Shown: positions 1 through 5,135 of the stretch, piece after piece
Layout: every line of letters starts with the position of its first letter
How positions within the stretch are numbered: position 1 is the stretch's first letter
NCBI GenBank assembly: GCA_002400675.1
Contig: NVQY01000246.1
Coordinates: forward strand, 1 to 5,135
DNA length: 5,135 nt
Source: Paracoccaceae bacterium
GTDB taxonomy: Bacteria > Pseudomonadota > Alphaproteobacteria > Rhodobacterales > Rhodobacteraceae
Direction: 5' to 3'
Program-made: the position numbers and the translations under genes
Notes under the pieces: generated by a model
What the model was told of the DNA's origin: nothing
Seen by the model: only the letters and a program-made list of their open reading frames with translations
Databases searched by the model: none

Positions 1-85
1 CCCCGGTTCAAGGGTACCTCCGAGCGCGTCGCGTCCACCAATCAAAAATATTGCGCCGTAAACAGGCACCAAAAACACATCTTTT

Positions 86-95
86 GTTGCGCAAC
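86..95. repeat. 10-bp perfect palindrome GTTGCGCAAC
   Basis: GTTGCGCAAC reads identically on both strands. The half-sequence TTGCGC also occurs at 51-56, 37 bp earlier. It lies upstream of the DUF6455-like gene and overlaps the only weak -35-like hexamer I can point to, so an operator role is possible. A 10-bp palindrome can also occur by chance, and no known regulator site is recognised here. Confidence 0.3.
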
Positions 96-220
96 CCTAA
101 TTTGTGTGATATCGATACGCGGGTTCTTTGGGTTGCATGTCAATCCCTACAGAATCGGTTTTCGTAGCGATTTTGTTCTGTTTCCGAGTGAATTTGTTCA
201 TGCCGAGCGTGTGAGAGATC

Positions 221-226
221 GGAGGG
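221..226 (+). promoter_or_regulatory. Strong Shine-Dalgarno GGAGGG ahead of an in-frame TTG at 232
   Basis: GGAGGG is followed by a 5-nt spacer and TTG at 232-234, which is in frame with the DUF6455-like gene. This is the only good ribosome binding site upstream of that gene; the ATG at 307 has none. If it is used, the protein gains 25 residues, including an Arg/Lys-rich stretch (GRKKRPPRG), for 129 residues in total. Against it, the extra codons are unlike those of the neighbours and, from memory of the family, DUF6455 proteins start close to the conserved core. Confidence 0.35.
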
Positions 227-269
227 AAAAGTTGTTTCGACGCATCTTAGCTTTATTGCCTTCGATTTC

Positions 270-288
270 AGGGCGAAAGAAACGCCCT
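270..288 (+). other. Small hairpin upstream of the DUF6455-like gene
   Basis: AGGGCG (270-275) and CGCCCT (283-288) are perfect inverted arms around a 7-nt loop, AAAGAAA. The hairpin ends 18 nt before the ATG at 307. It has no U tract, so it is not an intrinsic terminator. In the RNA it could affect initiation at 307, or it may simply be chance. Confidence 0.3.
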
Positions 289-306
289 CCACGCGGTCAA
301 CCAAAT

Positions 307-621
307 ATGTCCCCGAAAGGTAGATACAAGGACCTCGTTGAAAATCTGGACCCGCATCCTGATGTCGTACCGCAGATGCTGCGCATGGCCCGGATGTTCG
401 GCCTGACCCAGCAGGAAATTGCCGAACACGAATGGATGGGCACATGGATTATCGAAAACTGCGATTCCTGTGATTTGGGCGGCGTCTGTTTTCTGAACAA
501 AAATGGAGATTTTGTGGATGATCCGGGCATTGATGTCAAACAATGTCCGAACCTCAAGATTTACAAGAACATTGCCAAAGAGCTTGGCAAACGCGCGCCG
601 ATTAAGAACCACCTTTCATGA
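307..621 (+). CDS. DUF6455-like small four-cysteine protein, function unknown
   Basis: This is a 104-residue cytoplasmic protein with no signal peptide or membrane segment. An N-terminal helical part (residues 21-48, containing MLRMARMFGLTQQEIAEHEW) leads into a cysteine cluster, C52-x2-C55-x5-C61, with a fourth cysteine at C80 in a CPN motif. This helix-then-CxxCxxxxxC...C layout matches my memory of the DUF6455 family, small proteins common in Rhodobacterales. The spacing suggests metal or Fe-S binding, which is an inference and unproven. I chose ATG 307 because the family-like core starts just after it and codon use becomes normal there, although it lacks a Shine-Dalgarno. The frame is open upstream, and a TTG at 232 with GGAGGG is a serious alternative. 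The gene converges on the motility operon and may not be functionally linked to it. Confidence 0.68.
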   Translation: MSPKGRYKDLVENLDPHPDVVPQMLRMARMFGLTQQEIAEHEWMGTWIIENCDSCDLGGVCFLNKNGDFVDDPGIDVKQCPNLKIYKNIAKELGKRAPIKNHLS

Positions 622-655
622 CCGGCAGATGTGGGGTCTGATTTGCATGGCCAAC

Positions 656-1315
656 TCAGTTGAGACGAATGCCGTTCAGATCCTGGTCGCCCGGTAGTTT
701 CGAGCGTTCCAGAATGATCTTGGACACCGCGCGGGCCCGTACCGGCGTCATCTTGGCCATGATTGGGGCCGCCAACCGGGGTTTCATCGTGCCCATCACC
801 AAGATCACCACCTCGATGTCCATTTCATTCATGATCGTCGCCGCATCGGCCGGTTTCATGTTCTGGTAAAAAGCGATCAGACGCTGCAAATCATCGGTCT
901 GCTGTCCCTCGATCTGCTTGAGCAGCCCCTCGATCGAATCTTTCAGCTCCAGCAGCGCCTCTTTCTCGATATTCAGCTTTTCACGGGCAAGAACCACTTC
1001 TGATTCACGCGCGTCCAGCGCCCGCTGCTGTTCCTCGACCAAGTCCCGTTCCTCGGTCAGCGATTGCAGCACTTCCTCGGGTATCGGGCAGGCCCCCAAT
1101 CCTTCGCCCAGCCCTTGGATGACCGGCGGCGGTGCCTCCTGTTCAGTCAATGCCTTTTCGCCCTCGCCGGAATCAAACTCGGCACGCACGACCATGTCGG
1201 GGTTGATGTTGATATCCGCCGGTGTCGGCTGGATCGGAAAGGACGTTGCAGCCTTGGCAAAGGCGGTCAGCAACAGACCCCCAAACAGCAATTTACCACG
1301 CAGTTTCAAAACCAT
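656..1315 (-). CDS. MotE-like exported coiled-coil motility protein
   Basis: A 219-residue protein. A hydrophobic N-terminal segment after basic residues (about 5-22, LLFGGLLLTAFAKAA) looks like a signal peptide or membrane anchor. A Pro/Glu-rich stretch to about residue 80 follows, then a long charged coiled coil (about 82-138). The C-terminal helical domain (about 141-203), with LIAFYQNMKPADAATIMNEM and MKPRLAAPIMAKM, resembles the MgtE N-terminal/FliG-like repeat that defines MotE-family proteins. In Sinorhizobium, MotE is a periplasmic chaperone for the stator protein MotC; whether this homologue does the same is inference. The ATG start has a strong GGAGGG (complement of 1324-1329) 8 nt upstream, lying inside the previous gene, whose stop is only 3 nt away, so translation is probably coupled. 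It is the last gene of the fliL operon, and no clear terminator is visible before the convergent gene. Confidence 0.75.
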   Translation of the reverse strand: MVLKLRGKLLFGGLLLTAFAKAATSFPIQPTPADININPDMVVRAEFDSGEGEKALTEQEAPPPVIQGLGEGLGACPIPEEVLQSLTEERDLVEEQQRALDARESEVVLAREKLNIEKEALLELKDSIEGLLKQIEGQQTDDLQRLIAFYQNMKPADAATIMNEMDIEVVILVMGTMKPRLAAPIMAKMTPVRARAVSKIILERSKLPGDQDLNGIRLN

Positions 1316-1318
1316 CGC

Positions 1319-1696
1319 TTAGACCCTCCGTTCAGAGCTCAACATGTCGAAGAACTGGCGTACCAGATCCTGTTTGTCCCTAACTATCCGAACCCCCGGA
1401 ATCCGTTGGTCATTGTTACGGCGAGTCGAAAACGCAAATGCCGGTTCGCCTGCCGCTTCGGCGCGAACCCCTTCTTCAGGCGCGGTGGCGGTCTGCACGT
1501 CCTCATTCAAACTCTGGCGCATCTGGCTGACTGATTCTTCGGACTTGTCCACCGCCATCGAGAACTCCCGAACAGCGGGTTCCAGCTCCTGCAACATCGC
1601 CATCAGGCGTTGGACCCTGCGCGAAATCAAAAACCCATAGCTGATACCACCGACCAACAGGGCAATGATGAAAACGTCAATTATTATCCCGGCCAT
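1319..1696 (-). CDS. DUF6468-like one-helix membrane protein of the flagellar operon
   Basis: A 125-residue protein. Residues 4-25 form a transmembrane helix (IIIDVFIIALLVGGISYGF), directly followed by basic residues (SRRVQRL) and a heptad-like amphipathic helix to about residue 62. A variable Ala/Glu-rich middle follows, then a charged C-terminal helix (about 103-124, RDKQDLVRQFFDML). An N-terminal helix with an immediate R-R-x-x-x-L coiled coil, placed just after fliM, fits the DUF6468 family found in alphaproteobacterial flagellar loci; this is from memory and not searched. The positive-inside rule favours a cytoplasmic coiled coil. The frame extends upstream to 1909, but the ATG at 1696 is preceded by AGGAG (complement of 1704-1708) with a 7-nt spacer, so I take it as the start. 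It overlaps the 3' end of fliM by 20 nt. The molecular role is unknown; position suggests a motor accessory factor. Confidence 0.72.
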   Translation of the reverse strand: MAGIIIDVFIIALLVGGISYGFLISRRVQRLMAMLQELEPAVREFSMAVDKSEESVSQMRQSLNEDVQTATAPEEGVRAEAAGEPAFAFSTRRNNDQRIPGVRIVRDKQDLVRQFFDMLSSERRV

Positions 1697-2627
1697 CTTC
1701 TGTCTCCTCTTCAGGTTCGAGCAATTCTGTAATTCTGATCGCTGTATTTCCGTTATTGCGCTTGCCGGTGGTGGCCCGATACATCGGCGTTTCGGCACAA
1801 TACAGCGTTGTTTCATGGGCCTCCTCGACCCACAAAGGTATCGTGTCGCCCGGTTTCCAAGCCATGATTTCCTGAATCGGCAACTCGATTTCAGCGAACA
1901 CCGCCTCAAGCTTTACCGTGGCGCGTTCAATCTGCGTCGCCAGAAGGTCGCGCCAGGGATTACCGTCCTCGCTGCGCTCGCCATAGTGGATCTTGCCCAG
2001 CCGTGCGCGGACCGGCTCCAGCGCATCATAGGGAATGATCACCTGCAACTGACCAATACGCCCGGCCATCGACACCGCCAATTGCATCCGCACGCACAGG
2101 CTGGCCGGTTGGGTGATCGCGGCTGACTCAGCATCAGTTTCGATCCGGTCATGTTCAATATGAACATCCCCGATCACCGAGAACGCCTGCGACAGCTCTG
2201 CCAGAATCACCGTAGCCAGACGGCCACCAAAACCGCTTTCGATCGCGGTGAATCCCGACGCGGTGCCAACCGCCCCCTGGGCCGATCCCCCCAGAGCCAG
2301 TTCCAGCGCCGTCAGAACCAGCGGCGCGTCCATCATCAGAAGCACACCGCCATCCAGTGATCGCGTCGTCGCCACCCCCAACAAGACCGGTGACGGAAAC
2401 GCGTCGATCGCCTGTGCCATCGGCAGGTAATCCAGTTGGCTAAGCGTCGCCTCGCAGATCACGCCGGTCAGGTCGGGCAGGGTCACCGACAGATAGTCGG
2501 CAAGCCGGTCACCGATGATGTCCAGCATCGGCAACCGCTCAAAGCTGAAGTCCGACATCTTGATGATTTCGTCGATCAGGCTGCCCGCCTGCGCTTCAAC
2601 CTGTTTCTGATCCGTTACAGCGTTCAC
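1677..2627 (-). CDS. fliM: Flagellar motor switch protein FliM
   Basis: A 316-residue cytoplasmic rotor protein that links FliG to FliN in the C ring and, in the family generally, receives phospho-CheY. The conserved core starts at FERLPMLDIIGDRLADYLS (28-46). The CheC-like middle domain runs to about 215 and includes LGG (112-114), the TAIESGFGGRLATVILAELSQAF helix (127-149) and IPYDALEPVRARL (198-210). A SpoA/FliN-like C-terminal domain (about 232-303) contains WKPGDTIPLWV, and the tail is acidic. The typical GGxG turn reads GGSA here. The start is GTG; the AAGGAA Shine-Dalgarno overlaps the fliL stop. No ATG, GTG or TTG lies between this GTG and the in-frame stop at 2682-2684, so the N-terminus cannot be longer without a sequence error. 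It is about 20 residues shorter before the core than in E. coli, and the CheY-binding motif is degenerate. Confidence 0.93.
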   Translation of the reverse strand: MNAVTDQKQVEAQAGSLIDEIIKMSDFSFERLPMLDIIGDRLADYLSVTLPDLTGVICEATLSQLDYLPMAQAIDAFPSPVLLGVATTRSLDGGVLLMMDAPLVLTALELALGGSAQGAVGTASGFTAIESGFGGRLATVILAELSQAFSVIGDVHIEHDRIETDAESAAITQPASLCVRMQLAVSMAGRIGQLQVIIPYDALEPVRARLGKIHYGERSEDGNPWRDLLATQIERATVKLEAVFAEIELPIQEIMAWKPGDTIPLWVEEAHETTLYCAETPMYRATTGKRNNGNTAIRITELLEPEEETEDGRDNN

Positions 2628-2634
2628 GTTTGTA

Positions 2635-2640
2635 TTCCTT
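2635..2640 (-). promoter_or_regulatory. Ribosome binding site of fliM overlapping the fliL stop
   Basis: On the minus strand TAAGGAA combines the fliL TAA stop with an AAGGAA Shine-Dalgarno, 7 nt before the GTG of fliM. It supports the GTG start and suggests that ribosomes finishing fliL can re-initiate on fliM. Confidence 0.7.
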
Positions 2641-3268
2641 ATTGCACGATCAGATCGCTTATCAGGATTTCCTGAGGCAGATCATTACCCACCGCCGCTC
2701 TGGCCCGTTTTAACAGTTCGGATTTGACATTCAGCAAGCCCACCGTGCCGCGCGTGTCTGCTTCGGTCAGGCCGCGCAGATAACCGTTGAACAGATCGCG
2801 CATGAAGAGCCGGCGTTCTTCAATCAGTTCCTTGGCGCCAGGTTCAGGGCTATATACCAGAACCAGGCTCAGCTTTACGAAGGCCCGGGTCGGCTTGCCC
2901 TGAACATCAAAACCATTGATATTGGTCAGGATGTCGTCGAATGCCAGCATGCCTTCGATCCCAGCGTCCTCACCGCCTTCGGCCTGTTTCTCGCCTTCTG
3001 CGCTGGCTTCCGCCCCGGTGCCGCCTTCCGCCCCGGCCTCTTCGGACGGATCTTTTGCCGGGGCCTCGCCCTCTACATAGTCCGGCTCATAAGCGACCGC
3101 GTCTTGCTGATAGGCCATTCGTGCCAGAAAAAAACCACCACCTAACGATGCCGCAGACAACAGCAGCGCCGCTATCAGCAGCTTGCGCGCTGATCGGGAT
3201 TGGTTGGCGATGTCAGGTTCTGACCCGCTCTCGCTCTCTTTTTCTTTTTTCCTGACTGGCTTCGCCAT
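2639..3268 (-). CDS. fliL: Flagellar basal body-associated protein FliL
   Basis: A 209-residue inner-membrane protein. Residues 1-28 are a charged cytoplasmic tail (KPVRKKEKESESGSE), 29-49 a transmembrane helix, and 61-105 an acidic Ala/Gly/Glu linker. Residues 110-209 form the periplasmic FliL domain, including TRAFVKLSLVLVY, ELIEERRLFMRDLFNGYL and the typical ending QEILISDLIVQ. FliL proteins surround or support the MotAB stators and have a stomatin-like fold; this is family knowledge. The ATG start is preceded by AAGGG (complement of 3275-3279) at 6 nt. It is the first gene of the minus-strand operon and reads divergently from fliF across 141 bp. The linker carries an in-frame 18-bp-period DNA repeat, which could let its length vary. 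The length is within the usual range for alphaproteobacterial FliL with an extended linker. Confidence 0.92.
   Translation of the reverse strand: MAKPVRKKEKESESGSEPDIANQSRSARKLLIAALLLSAASLGGGFFLARMAYQQDAVAYEPDYVEGEAPAKDPSEEAGAEGGTGAEASAEGEKQAEGGEDAGIEGMLAFDDILTNINGFDVQGKPTRAFVKLSLVLVYSPEPGAKELIEERRLFMRDLFNGYLRGLTEADTRGTVGLLNVKSELLKRARAAVGNDLPQEILISDLIVQ
3007..3036 (-). repeat. 12-bp direct repeat, 18-bp period, in the fliL linker
   Basis: CTTCCGCCCCGG occurs at 3007-3018 and again at 3025-3036. The 18-bp period equals six codons and encodes a repeated GAE-type unit in the FliL linker. Slippage here would add or remove six residues without shifting the frame. Confidence 0.6.
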
Positions 3269-3365
3269 GCTTGACCCTTGTCTTTCCTTTGCGCCATCTT
3301 CTTCCTTTTTTATATTTGATGCAAGTATAGATAAAGATATTTACTTGGATAGCAAAAATAGAATA

Positions 3366-3381
3366 CCTTATCCTAAGGATA
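3366..3381. repeat. Overlapping inverted repeats, possible operator upstream of fliF
   Basis: TATCCT-A-AGGATA (3369-3381) is a perfect 6-1-6 inverted repeat. It overlaps CCTTA-TCC-TAAGG (3366-3378), a 5-3-5 inverted repeat. A further direct GGATAG copy at 3347-3352 lies 30 bp, about three helical turns, before the GGATAG at 3377-3382. The palindrome ends 28 bp before the fliF GTG, so a bound protein there could block fliF transcription or initiation. The repeat is directly visible; the operator role is inferred. Confidence 0.45.
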
Positions 3382-3397
3382 GTGAAGAATACAAAGA

Positions 3398-3403
3398 AGA
3401 GGA
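3398..3403 (+). promoter_or_regulatory. Ribosome binding site of fliF
   Basis: AGAGGA followed by a 6-nt spacer and GTG at 3410-3412. It supports the GTG start over the internal ATGs at 3458 and 3464, which would remove residues before the first membrane helix. Confidence 0.7.
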
Positions 3404-3409
3404 CTCAGC

Positions 3410-5098
3410 GTGCAGGGCTTAATCAACAATCTGTTGGCGCTCGGACGGCGACGTCTGATGATCATGGGCGGGGTTGTCGCCGGGGTGCTGCTGATGCTGC
3501 TGCTTGGTCTCTCGGCTGTTTCCGGGTCGGATCAGGTGCCGCTCTACAAGGACCTGTCGATGGCCTCGGCCAATTCCATCGAATCCTCGCTGGTTGGTGC
3601 CGGCTTTGATGCGCGCATATCCGAGGATGGCACCAGCGTTACGGTGCCGCGCACCGATCTGGCGCGGGCGCGGATGGTGCTGGCGGAAATCGGCATGCCG
3701 GTTGACGGCGCACCGGGCTGGGAGCTGTTCGATGGTCGCAGTGGTCTGGCAATGAACTCTTTCTTGCAACGTATCAGCCGGTTGCGTGCCATGGAGGGCG
3801 AGCTGGCGCGCTCGATCCAGACCCTCGAAGGCATCCAGAGTGCCAGGGTCCATTTGGTCCTGCCCGAACGCGAGGCTTTCTCGCGAAAACGTTCGGAACC
3901 GCGCGCCTCGGTCATCGTGCGCGCCTCTGCGGGCACCACGATCGAACGCAGACAGGCCATCGCCATCCGCAACCTGATCGCCTCGGCAGTGCCAAGCCTT
4001 AATCTGAACAATGTCACCGTGTTGTCAACCAACGGCGAAACCATCTTGTCTGCGGGCGGGGCTGGCGACGGTCAGGTGACAATGCAGTCCACCAAGGCTG
4101 CGATCGAAGACCGTCTGGCCCAGCAGGTGCAGGACATTCTGACTGCCCGGGTTGGTGCAGGCAACGCAAGGGTGCGGGTCAGCGTGGAGTTGACGACCGC
4201 CCGCGAAGTCATCGTCGAACAGAGTTTTGACCCCGATCAGCAAGTGGTCCGCTCCACCGATAACCGTAATGAAGCCCGCAACGGGTCCGCTCCGGGCGGC
4301 AATGTCGGGGTCGAGAACGACATTCCTGCGGCGCTGGCCGGATCCGGCCCCGGTGCCACCACCAACCAGTCGAAAACACTCGAATCGGTAGAATATGAAA
4401 TCGGCAACACCCGCCGCGAAACCATCCGCGAGGCCGGCGAGGTGCGGCGCGTTTCGGTCGCCGTGCTTGTCAACGGCATCTATAGCGTGGACAAATCGGA
4501 TGTTACCTATTCCGAGCGCTCTGCGGATGAGTTGCGGCGCCTTACCGAGCTGGTCAAGACGGCGGTGGGCTTCGATACAGCTCGTGGCGACCGGGTGTCG
4601 GTCGATAGCCTGCGTTTCATGGATTACTCGATGGAAGTCGGCGAGCCTGTGGGGCTGTCACTGATGCAGCAAATCAGCCGCAATATCGCCCCGATCCTGC
4701 GCGGCCTGCTGGCTCTGATGATCGTAGGGCTGGTGCTGATTCTGGGTGTTCGTCCGACCTTGCGCCACCTGTCCGAATCCCAGAATCGTGAGATCGAGGC
4801 CGCCGAGGCGCTTGCGCTGAGGGCCCCGGCCGAAGGTGGCGGTGGCCCCGAGACCGACAACGCCGTGGCTGTGCTGCCCGAACAGGGCCGGGGTGGTGCC
4901 GAACAGATTATTCCTGGCGTCACCAGCATCTATGAGCCTGAAAAGGATATCGGCGCGCATGAATACATCGAAACCATGGGGGTGCGTGGCAACCTGATCA
5001 AGGCGCGGGTCGAGGCGATCCAGAACCTGGCCGACGACAAACCCGACGAGGTGCTGCGGGTGATGCGTTCCTGGCTCGCGGTGGAGGCTGAGGCATGA
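3410..5098 (+). CDS. fliF: Flagellar MS-ring protein FliF
   Basis: A 562-residue protein of normal family length that forms the inner-membrane MS ring, the first-built platform for the export gate and C ring. A first transmembrane helix (about 16-37) leads into the periplasmic ring-building motifs: RBM1 (about 42-95, with VPLYKDLS), RBM2 (about 115-205, with RISRLRAMEGELARSIQTLE and ARVHLVLPEREAFSR) and RBM3 (about 225-402). RBM3 is interrupted by the Gly/Asn-rich beta-collar insertion (about 275-325) and resumes at SVEYEIGNTRRETIREAGEV. A second transmembrane helix spans about 426-446. The cytoplasmic tail ends in the FliG-binding segment (about 522-556, with DKPDEVLRVMRSWL), so the protein appears complete. 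The start is GTG with AGAGGA 6 nt before it. It is divergent from fliL, and its stop overlaps the next start as ATGA. Confidence 0.96.
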   Translation: MQGLINNLLALGRRRLMIMGGVVAGVLLMLLLGLSAVSGSDQVPLYKDLSMASANSIESSLVGAGFDARISEDGTSVTVPRTDLARARMVLAEIGMPVDGAPGWELFDGRSGLAMNSFLQRISRLRAMEGELARSIQTLEGIQSARVHLVLPEREAFSRKRSEPRASVIVRASAGTTIERRQAIAIRNLIASAVPSLNLNNVTVLSTNGETILSAGGAGDGQVTMQSTKAAIEDRLAQQVQDILTARVGAGNARVRVSVELTTAREVIVEQSFDPDQQVVRSTDNRNEARNGSAPGGNVGVENDIPAALAGSGPGATTNQSKTLESVEYEIGNTRRETIREAGEVRRVSVAVLVNGIYSVDKSDVTYSERSADELRRLTELVKTAVGFDTARGDRVSVDSLRFMDYSMEVGEPVGLSLMQQISRNIAPILRGLLALMIVGLVLILGVRPTLRHLSESQNREIEAAEALALRAPAEGGGGPETDNAVAVLPEQGRGGAEQIIPGVTSIYEPEKDIGAHEYIETMGVRGNLIKARVEAIQNLADDKPDEVLRVMRSWLAVEAEA

Positions 5099-5135
5099 TT
5101 AGCATGTTCCACCGGAATTTTGACACCGAAACCGA
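5095..5135 (+). CDS. Start of the next flagellar gene, cut by the window edge
   Basis: An ATG at 5095 overlaps the fliF stop (ATGA) and is preceded by GGAGG (5083-5087) at 7 nt, an excellent translation start. Only 13 codons are visible (MISMFHRNFDTET), too few to identify the product. Genes after fliF in related clusters are usually fliG or fliH, so one of these is a reasonable guess from context only. A second in-frame ATG lies at 5104. The ATGA overlap implies translational coupling to fliF. Confidence 0.65.
   Translation, partial: MISMFHRNFDTET

Larger units (their letters stand above)
1..306. other. Window-edge and leader stretch with no firmly supported gene
   Basis: I see no confident gene here. 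Plus-strand frame 1 stays open from base 1 into the gene at 307, but bases 106-306 are rich in codons uncommon in the neighbouring genes (ata, tta, ttg, aga, agg) and the predicted peptide looks unlike a protein family, so I read it as non-coding leader. The first 60 bases are GC-rich and could hold the edge of a neighbour. One reading is a plus-strand C-terminus ending ...PPIKNIAP with TAA at 58-60. The other is a minus-strand start running off the window, beginning at a GTG near base 78 with a hydrophobic FLVPVYGAIFLIGG stretch but no Shine-Dalgarno. I cannot choose between them. The stretch also holds a perfect 10-bp palindrome (86-95). A weak sigma-70-like pair for the downstream gene is possible: TTGCGC at 88-93, then a 17-bp spacer, then TATCGA at 111-116. 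Confidence 0.45.
3269..3409. promoter_or_regulatory. Divergent promoter region between fliL and fliF
   Basis: This 141-bp region is 35% GC (49 of 141 bases), falling to 27% between 3301 and 3400, against GC-rich genes on both sides. It must hold the promoters for both the fliL operon and fliF. A TATACT (complement of 3324-3329) is a plausible -10 for fliL, but no good -35 lies 16-18 bp upstream. I see no TGGCAC-N5-TTGC sigma-54 site and no TTAA-N7-TTAA CtrA site. GGATA elements at 3347-3352, 3369-3373 (inverted) and 3377-3382 are the most regular structure. The regulator is not identifiable from the sequence. Confidence 0.7.

Noticed and set aside
1..42. tRNA- or tmRNA-like 3' end (GGTTCAAGG, then CCACCA)
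   Set aside because: The bases flanking the TTCAA-like loop do not pair as a T stem, and the distance to CCACCA is too long for an acceptor stem.
268..612. Minus-strand open frames opposite the DUF6455-like gene
   Set aside because: There is no recognisable motif; the plus-strand reading has a family-like cysteine pattern and normal codon use.
918..1322. Serine-rich plus-strand open frame of 134 residues
   Set aside because: It lies antisense to the MotE-like gene; its composition is the mirror of Glu/Leu-rich coiled-coil codons, and it has no independent support.
1697..1909. Upstream extension of the DUF6468-like frame to 1909
   Set aside because: It lies inside fliM in another frame, is Arg/Cys-rich and unlike a natural N-terminus, and the ATG at 1696 has a good Shine-Dalgarno.
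3269..3300. Short minus-strand ATG frame upstream of fliL (ATGGCGCAAAGG...)
   Set aside because: It is out of frame with fliL and gives a short Lys/Arg-rich peptide; the fliL ATG has its own Shine-Dalgarno.
3419..4044. Two long minus-strand open frames (3419-3853, 3544-4044)
   Set aside because: They are shadows of fliF, which has clear family motifs across its whole length in its own frame.
1..5135. CRISPR array, insertion sequence, prophage or defence system
   Set aside because: I saw no spaced direct repeats, terminal inverted repeats, transposase or integrase motifs; both strands are explained by flagellar genes.

Overview
The window is part of a flagellar gene cluster from an alphaproteobacterium. 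The order fliL, fliM, a small coiled-coil membrane protein and a MotE-like protein, the roughly 60% GC codon use, and a neighbouring DUF6455-type Cys-cluster protein (a family I associate with the Rhodobacterales) together suggest a Roseobacter/Rhodobacteraceae-like organism. The genus cannot be read from this sequence.

Layout. Bases 1-306 hold no gene I can support firmly; they are the AT-richer leader of a small plus-strand gene (307-621) encoding a four-cysteine DUF6455-like protein. This gene converges, with only 34 bases between stop codons, on a four-gene minus-strand operon read from 3268 down to 656: fliL (stator-associated membrane protein), fliM (motor switch), a DUF6468-like one-helix membrane protein, and a MotE-like exported coiled-coil protein. 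Junctions inside the operon are an 11-nt gap, a 20-nt overlap and a 3-nt gap, each with its own Shine-Dalgarno sequence, so the genes are almost certainly co-transcribed and probably translationally coupled. A 141-bp intergenic region (35% GC; 27% in its central 100 bp) separates fliL from the divergent plus-strand fliF (MS-ring protein, 3410-5098). It carries a compact GGATA-based inverted repeat just upstream of the fliF ribosome binding site. fliF overlaps the next gene by an ATGA junction, and only the first 13 codons of that gene are in the window.

Together the genes build the base of the flagellar motor. FliF forms the MS ring on which the rotor assembles. FliM is the middle layer of the switch complex that senses chemotaxis signals. 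FliL sits beside the stators. The MotE-like and DUF6468-like proteins are probably accessory membrane or periplasmic factors for the stator or rotor.

Most of the window is ordinary flagellar core. The points that deserve a second look are the very short FliM N-terminus with a degenerate CheY-binding motif, the poorly characterised DUF6468-like and DUF6455-like proteins, the uncertain start of the DUF6455-like gene, and the GGATA repeat in the divergent promoter region.
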